DNA of 64,000 bases, from positions 45,001 to 109,000 of the forward strand of contig JAWQFJ010017327.1 of NCBI GenBank assembly GCA_034096865.1, given 5' to 3'. A program made the translations under genes and the position numbers. Origin of the DNA: Theodoxus fluviatilis (taxonomy: Eukaryota; Mollusca; Gastropoda; Cycloneritida; Neritidae). Below the pieces are notes generated by a model. It saw nothing but the letters and a program-made list of their open reading frames with translations, did not search any database and was not told where the DNA came from. Positions 33,001-45,000 of the stretch are shown piece after piece; position 1 is the first letter of the stretch, and each line of letters opens with the position of its first letter.

Positions 33001-36000
33001 TCACTTTGTAAATTTTTTTACTCACATGCGAAGCAAAAGTGAGTATGTACTCACCCATTTCGAGCGTCCGGGCGTCCATTTAAAACTAACGTTGGATTTT
33101 TCTAGGAGACTATTAAGTCTATCAACACCCAATTTGGCATGATGGTGTATGATGACAAGGCCTCAAAAAACATGCATAGTGACTTGTCCTTGCTTCAAGG
33201 TCAAGGTCGCAGGGGCCATAAAATTAATGTTGTCTAAAAAATAGTCATTGTTCACATTTTCTCAATTTTCTCTGAAGTTTTTGAGATTGGATACCTCACC
33301 TATATATGGTATATAGGGCAAAGTAAGCCCTATCTTTTGATATCAGTTTGCCATACCTTGCTTCAAGGTCAAGGTCACAGGAGGTCTTTAAAGTTGGATT
33401 GTATACATATTTTGAAGTGACCTTGACCCTGAACTATGGAAGATAACTGTTTCAAACTTAATAATTATGTGGGGAACATGTTATACTTTCATCATGAGAC
33501 ACATTTGTTCACATATCATCAAGGTCACTTTGACCCTTATGAAATGTGACCAAAATGAGGTAGTGAACCACTAAAAGTGACCATATCTCATGGTAGAAAG
33601 TGCCAATAAGCACCATTGTGCTTCCTATGTCTTGAATTAAGGGGGGACATGGCGTACAAAAACGGATTAATAGAAAATAAATCATAACTCAGCAAATATG
33701 AAAGCTATGCTAATGAAATTTTATACAGAATACAAACACACTGGAAGGCATATTCAAACAAAATTTTATTGCTGAAGACTTAGTTGTTCATGTGTTATAG
33801 CAAAATGACTGAAAAATAAACATACAAATTTTCTCCCCTCCGTGAAATTTTAATGAATAACCTTTTTATGATCAGCAATGATTGTAAACAAAGAAGAAGG
33901 TCTATATTACGCAATAAGATATAATAAGTGGATTTCTAACACTTATAAATAATTTTAGTGGAATTTAGAACAAGTAACCAAAAAAAGTGCTCCCGGCATA
34001 ACATGATTACATTTTTACAAAAATTAAGCAAATTCAGCTACATCTTTCTGAATGCTCTTATTGCATGCAATATTCATTCATAAATATACACACAAAATTT
34101 CAGAAAGCTATCTCAATCCTAAGTGACTTTATTTTTGGGGAGAAAATCACTACCGTAGAAATAAAAACCACATTATGAGAAAATTGACTTTAAAGTTTGC
34201 GAAAGATTAAACGTTAACTACAACTGAACCATAACAGATACAATTTTATAACATAACTCATTGAATTTGTCATTCATTTGTTATCATTATAGCAAACTTT
34301 CAACTTATTATCTTAATTCAAAATATCAGGATAATTAGGTGAAAAGCATCACCTGTAGCAAAACATTCCCGTTTTCTGTAAGAATCGCGTAATCACGGCA
34401 ACTTCCGCCGTGATAACAGCTTCGTTCAGTGCCGTGTCTGTAGATGAGAACGCGATCGCTGTTGTATCACAACCTCCAGAGGCTGTTGACACGACTTAAT
34501 TTCTTTTCTGGGCTTGCTTTTTCCGTCCATTTCTGCATCTTCCGTGGAATTGTCTCGATCGAGATAGCGCGCGCTGTAAGCACACTTCGGAAAGAACCGA
34601 TGTTTGCTTCGGCGGCCGACGTTCAGGCCGGAAACAGCCGAAGTACGGTTCGGCCGTTTCCGCCTACCACTTCCGCCAGTCGAAGTACGGTTCGGCCGTT
34701 TCCGCCAGCCACTTCCGCCTGATCACGCTGTGATCACGCACACAAGCGGCCAATCAGAGCCTAGCTGAGAGACAGGCCGTTATTTCGAAGCTTTCCATTG
34801 GTTTGCAGTGGCCTCCGATTTGTACTTCGTGTGCCTTCGGTAATTATTCTTCGGTACCGGAAACAGTTGCAACGTAAAGCCGGGAAATGAAGCTTCGATG
34901 CGATACCAAACATGTGGCGTTCTTTGGAAGGAAGATGCTGAAACTAAGCTTTCAAATCTGTGCATTTTGGCTTCCTGGTTAGTACTTTTTTTTAAATCTA
35001 GCGGTGGGTACCTTACAAAACAAATTGGTTTAAAATACTTTGAAACCTAAGCCAGCAAAATCGATCGCACACACGTGTAGCGGAGATGTTGTAGATTCCA
35101 AATCCGCGCTTAACACGAAACTCAATTTCTGAAAATTTTTCATGAAATTCTGCAGGCCGTGTCCCCCCTTAACAGCTTCGTGTTGCATGACCTTGGATGA
35201 CTTTGACCTTGGGTCAAGGCCACATGTATTTTGGTAGGAAAAATGTGTAAAGCATTTCTTTGTGTATGATGTCATTGCTACAGACCTGTTTACTCTCCCG
35301 ATTTTAGCGGGAGACTCCCAATTTCAGACCCTATTTCCCGACCTCCCGCTAGCTTCGTAAATCTCCCGAATTTTTTTTTCACCGATCTCCCGAAAATGAA
35401 AAATTTTGAAAGGTTTATTTCGTTTCCGAAGCGTTTACATGACGATCCGAACTTTCTACTACGCCACTGAAGGTCGTTCTGCCGATCTGCAGTACAATTT
35501 GTTTGATTGGTTGAGTCAGGGCCTTTGTCCAATCGAGAGCCAGTTTACAATCTGGAATAGCCGCCATTTTGCTTGACCGATCCGAATGATGGCGTCGATT
35601 GAAAAGTCAATGAGAAAGAATCGCGGAACCGATTCTGAATCCGACAGTGAGTGTGACACAGAGGATGAGAAAAGCAAGTCCACTGATGTCAGAAGCAGAA
35701 AGAGAGTAAAGTACAACGAAAGTGGAAGGCTGAGTGAAAATCCGAATACCCGGCATTTCGCCCATCGTCTAAATCGCAATCACGCGGGTTTTGCACGTTC
35801 TGCAAGAAAGACATCAACGTGAGCCACGGAGGCAAGAATGAGAGAGAGAGAGAGAGAGAACTTGTGCGCGCACGAGAGAGAGAACTTGCGCGTGCGCGAG
35901 AGAGAGAGAGCGCGCGAGAGAAAGAGCGCGCGCGTGCGAGAGAGAGAGCGAGCAAGCGAGAGAGAGAGAGAGAGCGAGCAAGCGAGAGAGAGAGAGACAG

Positions 36001-39000
36001 CGCGCGCGCACGAGAAAGAGAGTGAGCGCCGGCGCGCGGAAGAGAGAATTTGACTTTTCGCCTCCCTGATCAGAGATGGGACTTATTGGCGTTTCAGCTG
36101 ATTTCTGAGTTTTTTATTCCACTTTCAGCTGATTTGTATTCAATTGTTATGAAGTTTGTGACCTGGGATGGTACACATATCTAAAAATAAAAATCTCCCG
36201 CTTTTTATTGAAATCTCCCGATTTTTGAGTCGCCATCTCCCTATTTTGCACAACTTAAGGTAAACAGGTCTGTTGCTAGGTGTAGTTGTTTTGACCTTGA
36301 GGGTCACCTGAAGGTCAAGGTCAAGCATGTGAGTCGTATGGGCTTTGCCCTTCTTGTTTTCTCTTGTTTTTCCTCTATGCATCTATTCAGGGGTGTTCAT
36401 GAGTTTCTTTGTTGACTAGCTCACCAGGATAGTTACACGCATAATTTACCCGCCTGCTAGATTTTTCACTAGCCAGCCTTTTGTACTCAAATGGCTTAAA
36501 ATTTGAATGCTCATGGTTTCATAATATTCAAAATGTCTAACTCATTGTTAACGAGCCTGTCGAATGGGAGACTGCAGTATTTAGCTAGAGGGTAATTTTA
36601 ACTTGCTGTGGGTGAGTGGATTTGAACACCCCAGCAAATGCTCAAGAAGTGGTGTGCATGCATGAGTGCAGATTGATAGGATCATTCATGTACGAGTATT
36701 TTGAATGTTGGTATGCCAGGAGTAAGCATTTTTTTTGTGTCACTGCAAGTGTGTGTTGATGTTTGCAAGTGTGTGTGTGATGATACAGTGTTACTTGTCT
36801 GAATGAAATTTTACATTTAGACCTCCATAATGGTATGTGCAAAGAAATAATTGTTGGTGTCTTATGATATGCAAGTCTGTGTGGTGAGGAGTTTGTAGAG
36901 AGCAAAGATATTGATATACAAACCATGTATGCAAGTGCAAATGTTTCATGGCTGAATGCCTGAACTGCCTGTATAAGCTGTGTTGATGTCTTGATTCATG
37001 CTGTCCTCTGTGGACCCTACTGACCTGATATTGCTCTGGCAGAGGGGCTGATGAGGGTCATCATCTATGGAGTGGCTGACAACCCCAAACTGCAGAACCG
37101 AGGCTTTGCTTTTCTGGAATACGACTCCCATAAATCTGCTTCCACTGCCAAGAGGAAACTGGGGGCTGGCCGCACAAGGGTTTGGAACTGTGACATCATT
37201 GTTGACTGGGCTGACCCACAGTCAGACCCCGAGGAGGAGATCATGGATAAGGTGAGTATTCTTTCCAAGGCAGTTTTTTATATAGAAAGTTGGCATAAAT
37301 GTATATGAATTTCAAACACTACTTGGAGTATGAAAGTATGCACTGTTTTCTCTCTCCAGTTGGGGTGAAATTGAGTTAATTTTATCAAGTGATGGACTAA
37401 GTATTGATAGGTGGAGAGATAAATGTATCTGGTTCCAATTAGCAGCTTAAAGTACAACTACACCTTAGTGCTCTGTTTTCGTGTTGCAGGTGAAGGTACT
37501 GTACGTGAGGAACTTGACCTCTGATGTGACTGAAGAATCTTTGAAGGAGAAATTTGAGGAGCATGGCAAGGTGGAGCGGGTGAAGAAGATCAAGGACTAT
37601 GGGTTTGTCCACTTTGAGGATCGTGACCAGGCAATCAAGGCTATGGATGCCCTGAATGGCAAGGTGAGAGTTATTGGCTTTGTCTCCCCATTTTTGACTC
37701 ACATGCGAAGCAAAAGTGAGTCTATGTACTCAGCCGAGTCGTCCGTCCGTCCGGGCGTAAAAAACTTAAACGTTGGATTTTTCTCGGAGACTATTAAGGC
37801 AAGACACGGGTCGAAAAGTTGGGAAAATTTCATATCTGGACGTTTTTGAGATAACATCAGTTTTGAGTAGTTCAAACACTTGCAAATGCCCCCACGTGTT
37901 TTTTTCGACCTGTCATTCGATAATTAGTTGAATAAAATGGCTTTGAAAAACATCACTCCTCGTAAAAAACGTTAAAAACGTCATTGATGCATCGTATTTT
38001 ATGACTTTTGGAAAAATTGTAACTTTCGATCTATTCTACGAAGAGGTTCACGCCCGGTACCGTTGGAAAGCTCGTCTTTTCGATCGAGCACAGCAAGGGA
38101 AATAACTCCGCCAACTATAGTGGTCTATTTTTAGTTGATGATTTCAAACAGCGTACACAGGGTTGTTTGGAAACTCACTAGCCAATCATTGAGCTTAGAG
38201 AGGGAATTCCACTTGTTTCAACCAATCAGAGACTCCAAAGCGAGGATTCCCTGGCCCACAATGCATCGTAAACATGGCTGCCGCTTCAACGCTAATTCTC
38301 TCAGTTAGTTTATGTTTTGCACCAAATCGAATAAATTCGACTTCAATCAAACAATCAGAGAATGCCCATGAGTGAATAAACTCAACATTATGCCGCGACC
38401 GAAAAATAGTGGGCGAAGAGAGCAGCTTTCGGCTGCACGCACCTCGAAAATACTTCGCGGTCAAGGTCGAAAGTCTAGTTCTACTTCGTCAACGCCTGCG
38501 TTGACAGTGCTATCGCGATCGCTGCCTCCTCGTCCCTCCATCTCAACTGCCTCGATTCCGGAAGAAACTTCAAACGCATCGGCATCAAGGAGGAAGATAC
38601 AGATGATGCAGGCAGAAGCAAAGCAGCCGATTGAAACCGATCATAAGTGGGTCAACGTGCACTTGACTTAGATCAGCTGAGTGAACTAATGAACGATGTT
38701 CTTTGCCCGAACTGTTTTCGGTCTGGTCTCACCTTCAGCATACTATACGATAAAAACAATGGCTTAGCCAGCAAACTTTGCTTGAAATGTGGAGCCTGTG
38801 ATGCCAGAAGAATGAAGAAAGCTAATGTGGCAGCCTCTGTTCAGGCATAGCAACAGCGCCTACACTAAGTGGCTTCATGCCTTCAACTCAAGGCATCAGA
38901 AGAGGAGGCTTCAGGAGGAAGAAGAAGGGGAAACCTATGGTGCTGGAATGGCAAACTGACTTGTTGTTGACTCATTCACAGCATGTGTCTCTCTGAAGTT

Positions 39001-42000
39001 GCCTTTATTGACCTTGGCATTTCCTGTGTAGTAGTAGGGCTGATCCTTTCCTCTTGAGCATGAACTTTTCCATCCCTGCATTTTTTTGTACTGGGGACTG
39101 ACTCACTGCACAAAACACTAAAAACTGGAAACTGTAAGTTCAGTTTCATTTTTTAGCATGTGTAGTCCTGCTGGATGAATGTATGAATAAATGAAACAAG
39201 TTTTAGCCATGATGGATAGTTTTAGAAGGACTTATGCATGACTAAAAGTTGTTTTTGCCATTTTCTCAAAATGTGTTTTTTTCATAGAGTTCAAATCAAT
39301 TAGTTACTCAAACTCATCACAGGATGATGATGATGACTTGTAATTTTCCAGGTATGTTACATGTATAATAATTTATGAACATACAGACACTTTTTGCTGT
39401 GAACTGATTATTTGGCCAGATATGATTTTTTTTCTTTGATGTTGAACCTACTTTATCTGCAATTCGGATATTGATGTGGAAGCAATAAGTACATTTTTTT
39501 ACTTTTTGCATTACAAACATAATCTTCTGTACATTTAAAGATAAAGAGTGTACAATTTTAATGCAAAAAGAATTTTCAAGAAATATCAAGTAGTTAAGAA
39601 GTTATAGAAATTTAAAAAGATACAGAAATTTGCATATTTTTGCATGTTAGGCGGCCATTTTGGATTACCCATAATTTTAATTACTGTCAAACTTTGATGT
39701 TTTGATTTACTGTTATGAGTTCTTTCATGCCAATGAAACAAAAAAATTTCAATAAACATATTTAAAAATTTCATGCTTCCTAGTAGTGTCTTGCCTTAAG
39801 TCTATCAACACCAAATGTGGCATGATGGTGTATGATGACAAGGCCTCAAAAAACATACATAGTGACTTGTCCTTGCTTCAAGGTCAAAGTCACAGGAGCC
39901 ATAAATGTGGTCTCAAAAACAGTCATTTTTCACATTTTTCACATTTTCTCCCACGTTATTGAGAATGGCGACCTTAGCTACAAGTGGTATATAGGTCAAA
40001 GCAAGCCCTATCTTTTGATACCAGTTTGGTTGACCTTGCTTCAAGGTCAAGGTCACAGGAGCTCTTCAAAGTTGGATTGTATACATATTTTGAAGTGACC
40101 TTGACCCTGAACTATGGAAGATAACTGTTTCAAACTTAATAATTATGTGGGGCACATGTTATACTTTCATCATGAGACACATTTGTTCACATATTATCAA
40201 GGTCAAGGTCACTTTGACCCTTATGAAATGTGACCAAAAGGGTGTAGTGAACCACTAAAAGTGACTATATCTCATGGTATAAAGTGCCAATAAGCACCAT
40301 TGTGCTTCTTATGTCTTGAATTAACAGCTTTGTGTTGCATGACCTTGGATGACCTTGACCTTGGGTCAAGGTCACATGTATTTTGGTAGGGAAAATGTGT
40401 AAAGCATTTCTTTGTGTATGATGTCATTGGTAGGTTTAGTTGTTTGACCTTGACCTTGAAGGTCACCTGAAGGTCAAGGTCATATAAAGGTCAAGGTCAA
40501 GCATGTGAGTCGTATGGGCTTTTCCCTTCTTGTTTTTCTTCAGGCTGGATTGGACTTGGGCTCTTGAACTGGCTGCGAGTTAGTTCTTGAAACAGCTTGT
40601 ACAGTTTTTCATGAAGGTTTGTAAGGGCCTGGTGCTGATGGGCTTGAGAAAGATAGTTATTATTGAAGTATGTGTGTGATTTCTCTCTGATACACTTGCC
40701 CAGAGGAGTGAACCCTCTGACATGGTTGGAATATCATTTGCTCTGTGGCTCAGTGACAAGTCATTGCGTGTGATTAATCGTTTGAATGAATGGTTTTGAG
40801 AATCTGAGGTTTGGGAAAGTGGTCAGAGATAAGTTGTCAAAGTAATGTCAAGATCCCTAGAAGGTATTTTGTTGGGGAGATGTATAATGAGTTTGCTTTG
40901 TGCTACAGCTACTGGGTGGGAGGAACATTGAAGTGTCCCTGGCCAAGCCCCCCACAGAGAACAAGAAGAAGGAGCAACGCAAGCGGGAGCAGGACGGCCG
41001 CAAGATGATGTACATGATGAACCCCCGCGGAGGCCCACCCTATGGAGGAGGAGGAGGGTAAGTCCCATGTGGAGGTCTGGGCCAGAATGGGTTCTGTGTG
41101 AACTGAACTAGCTGTCAGCTTTAACCTGTGTGGTGTGAACAGTGTGATTATCTGCATTTGTGCTGCGAGTTGGTTGTATTGGCGATTCATTTGCATAGTC
41201 ATCTTCATGCCTAAACCCTTAGCATCGCTCAGCCTTCAGCTGAATCTGGGACAAACAGTACTCTACTGAGATATTGAAAACTGCGGTCATACAGTTTCCT
41301 ATGACGATAACTCAGGACATCAGGTTTCCGACCTACGTGCAGTTCTTGCACTCCTCGCACTCCTCCTTGCACTCCTCCTTGCACTCCTCGCACTCCTCCT
41401 TGCATATGTTTTGACCACTGGTGTTTCTTCCTCAAGCATACACACCATTTTTCAATAGAAGTCAGCTCGTCACAAAAATGCTATGCAAACTGCATAAGTA
41501 CATGCACACTGATTGGCTGGCAGTGCTGCGCATGGTTAATTCTTGAGCTGTGTGAGAATGAAGAAAGGGAGAGAAAAGGATGGGATGCGTTGTTCTGTCC
41601 CACAGGATAAGTATGAGATCAGGTCAGGGTTGCCTCGAGCACAGTTCGGGTCCTTGTCCACAGTCGGTTGTGGAGGAGGCGGCTACAAACTGTGGACAGC
41701 AATGTTGCCTGATGCGGACTTCACCCATCTCTAGGGTGGTGACTCTGGCCTCGGGCACTACATTCCCTTCTGTTTCATTCCCCTGTGAGTTCGGGGTGAG
41801 AATTGACCCACCGCGTCTCCCTACGCGATTCGTAAGAGGCGAATGACTAGGGACACCGTGACTTGATTAGCGTTTACTCTAAACTGTGCTAGTAATTTTC
41901 GTGCTAAATGGCCTTACATAGCCTACAAGCCTGATAGGCTGTAAAACACTGTCCATCCATCCATCCATCCATCCATCCATCCCTTTTTTGACTCACATGC

Positions 42001-45000
42001 GAAGCAAAAGTGAGTCTATGTACTCACCCGTGTCGTCCGCCGGGCGTCCGTGAAAAACTTAAACGTTGGATTTTTCTCGGAGACTATTAAGTCTATCAAC
42101 ACCCAATTTGGCATGATGGTGTATGATAAGGCGTACAAAAACATACATAGTGACTTGACCTTGCTTCAAGGTCAAGGTCGCAGGTGCCGTAAATGTTGTC
42201 TCAAAAACAGCCATTTTTCACATTTTCCCAATTTTCTCTGGAGTTTTTGAGATTGGATACCTGACCTATATATGGTGTATAGGGCAAAGTAATCCCTATC
42301 TTTTGATACCAGTTTGATTGACCTTGCTTCAAGGTCAAGGTCACAGGAGCTCTTTAAAGTTGGATTGTATACATATTTTGAAGTGACCTTGACCCTGAAC
42401 TATGGAAGATAACTCATCCAAACTTCATAACATTGTAGTACACATGTTATACTTCCATCATGAGACACATTTGGTCACATATCATCAAGGTCAAGGTCAC
42501 TTTGACCCTTATGAAATGTGACCAAAATGGGGTAGTGAACCACTAAAAGTGACCATACCTCATGGTAGAAAGTGCCAATAAGCACCATTGTGCTTCCTAT
42601 ATCTTTGTGTTGCATGACCTTGGATGACCTTGACCTTGGGTCAAGGTCACATGTATTTTGGTAGGAAAAAGTTCTTAGTGTATGATGTCATTGGTAGGTT
42701 TAGTTGTTTGACCTTGAAGGACACCTGAAGGTCAAGGTCATGTAAAGGTCAAGGTCAAGCATGTGAGTCGTATGGGCTTTGCCCTTCTTGTCTTGTCACG
42801 TCGTAGCTGTAGGTAAAGCTAGTAAATCATTTCATTCCTTGGGGTTTGCTGTAGTACATGAAGATGGCACAGCATGTCATACTGTTTATCATTTATAGGC
42901 ATAATCGAAATAGAAGTGTGCATGTTGCATACATCATGCTGAAAGCTAGAGGAAATATTCCATTCATGCTAAAGAATCATTCTTGTTGTTTTGTTTGGTG
43001 AAGCGAGTTGAATAACGAGTGGAGAGTAAAAGGGTTACTTGCTGCATTATCCAACCCTCATTTCTTGTGCAGATGGGATGACTTCTGGGTCCCCCCTCAG
43101 AGGTACGGACCTCCCATGCCCCCCAGGGGTCCCATCCGAGGCGGTGGTGGCAGCAGATTTCATCCACCTCCTCCTCCTCCACGGGGATTTGGTGGCGGTG
43201 GTGAGTGTCTGCCTCATTCAACTCCCCTGATTGCTTCAGCAATTGTCATAGGGTCATCTGTTATCCTCTTGAGCCAGACAAACTAAGGGATTTCCCAACC
43301 TTATCCTACTTTTTGCTGCTGTTAGTCCAGTTTTGAGTGTGACTGCTGCAATAAGGTGCCTTGTGTGATGTAACGAGTTCTTTTGGGGAAGCTATGTTTG
43401 GTTGGCTGGATGTATGGCCTGTCTGCTATATGTGGACACCTCAATCAGAGCTTGGCATACTTGTAAGAACTATTTGCCCTTGCATTGCAGAAATTGACCT
43501 CCATATGAATAATGACCTCTGGTGCTTACTGTGCCAACTGACTTCATGTAATCTTTTGTGAGCATGAGCGCACGTATGTGCCTGACAGTATCTTGGATGT
43601 GTACACGTCGGTGCAAGGTGTGCTTATTGACTCACATGCGAAGCAAAAGTGAGTCTATGTACTGAGCCGTGTCGTCCGTCCGGGCGTCCGGGCGTCCGTA
43701 AAAAACTTAAACGTTGGATTTTTCTCGGAGACTATTAAGTCTATCAACACCAAATGTGGCATGATGGTGTATGATGACAAGGCCTCAAAAAACATACATA
43801 GTGACTTGACCTTGCTTCAAGGTCAAGGTCACAGGAGCCATAAATGTGGTCTCAAAAACAGTCATTTTTCACATTTTCCCAATTTTCTCCCACGTTATTG
43901 AGAATGGCGACCTTAGCTACAAGTGGTATATAGGTCAAAGCAAGCCCTATCTTTTGATACCAGTTTGGTTGACCTTGCTTCAAGGTCAAGGTCACAGGAG
44001 CTCTTCAAAGTTGGATTGTATACATATTTTGAAGTGACCTTGACCCTGAACTATGGAAGATAACTGTTTCAAACTTAATAATTATGTGGGGCACATGTTA
44101 TACTTTCATCATGAGACACATTTGGTCACATATCGTCAAGGTCACTTTGACCCTTATGAAATGTGACCAAAATGGGGTAGTGAACCACTAAAAGTGACTA
44201 TATCTCATGGTAGAAAGTGCCAATAAGCACCATTGTGCTTCCTATGTCTTGAATTAACAGCTTTGTGTTGCATGACCTTGGATGACCTTGACCTTGGGTC
44301 AAGGTCACATGTATTTTGGTAGGAAAAATGTGTAAAGCATTTCTTTGTGTATGATGTCATTGGTAGGTTTAGTTGTTTGACCTTGACCTTGAAGGTCACC
44401 TGAAGGTCAAGGTCATATAAAGGTCAAGGTCAAGCATGTGAGTCGTATGGGCTTTGCCCTTCTTGTGTGCAGTGTGTTCCTGCCCAAAGGTTGGATGGAG
44501 TACCTCAGCCAAGCATCGTCAGCCTGAGGGAATCAATTCTGTCTGACCAAGCTGCACTCTCTATTTGCTTTCAGACCCATTCTATGACGAGTTCTACGAC
44601 GACGACTACTACTTCGGGGGCTACGCTCCTGGTCCGATGCGCGGTGGGCGTCCAAGAGGTGCTGGTCCTCCCCCTGTAGGTAGAGTTCCGTAATCTGCTT
44701 TGTGGACTGCCTTAGGCCCCCTCCACTCCCTTGGGATGAACGAGCACCTAAATTTGATCCAAATTGATCCGTGGAAATTCAAAAAATCTGGCTCTGCTCG
44801 ATCCCATGGTTAAACGTGCTGTAAATGAGAAATGATTGATGCAAAGATGCCCAAAAGTTTTTTGGGTATTTTTTGAGAGCGTGTGTGATTAGATGTGATC
44901 TTGATTTTGTGCTCCTTTTTGCCCCCATTGTTGAAAATTCTTGTAACTTTTTATAGTGTGCATTCAACTTGACCCGTACTGCATTTCTGTGGAATCAAAA

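Larger units (their letters stand above)
33017..36356 (+). mobile_element. Helentron-like HINE, copy 5 (subfamily A 5' half), carrying two nested transposons
   Basis: The 5' end has a G to T change (TTTACTCAC) and the 3' end CCCTTCTTG is intact. The 5' half has the subfamily-A centre (GAGATTGGATACCTCACC). The 3' half carries the same TTAA-flanked element as copy 3, and additionally a 992-bp hAT element near the 3' end. Confidence 0.88.
32238..37042. other. hnRNP Q/R intron of 4.8 kb with nested transposons
   Basis: About 0.78 kb of unique sequence, then composite HINE copy 5 with two inserts, then about 0.69 kb of unique sequence with a few GT repeats. No additional exon was seen. Confidence 0.8.
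37694..40532 (+). mobile_element. Helentron-like HINE, copy 6 (subfamily B), interrupted by a 2-kb TTAA element
   Basis: Ends TTGACTCAC and CCCTTCTTG are intact. The insertion lies about 100 bp from the 5' end at the TTAA of GACTATTAAGTC. The HINE begins 31 bp past the RRM3 exon donor and sits in sense direction. Confidence 0.9.

Noticed and set aside
40909..41008. Alternative frames over hnRNP exons, such as minus-strand His/Ser-rich frames over exons 8 and 11
   Set aside because: They are shadows of real coding exons in GC-rich RGG and KR-rich sequence.
44205..44399. Recurrent 60-68 aa frame (MTFKVKVKQLNLPMTSYTKK...) found in several HINE copies
   Set aside because: Its conservation follows the nucleotide identity of the repeat, several copies have it disrupted, and it overlaps the receptor-like motif arrays and terminal structures. 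There is no sign of protein-level selection by eye.
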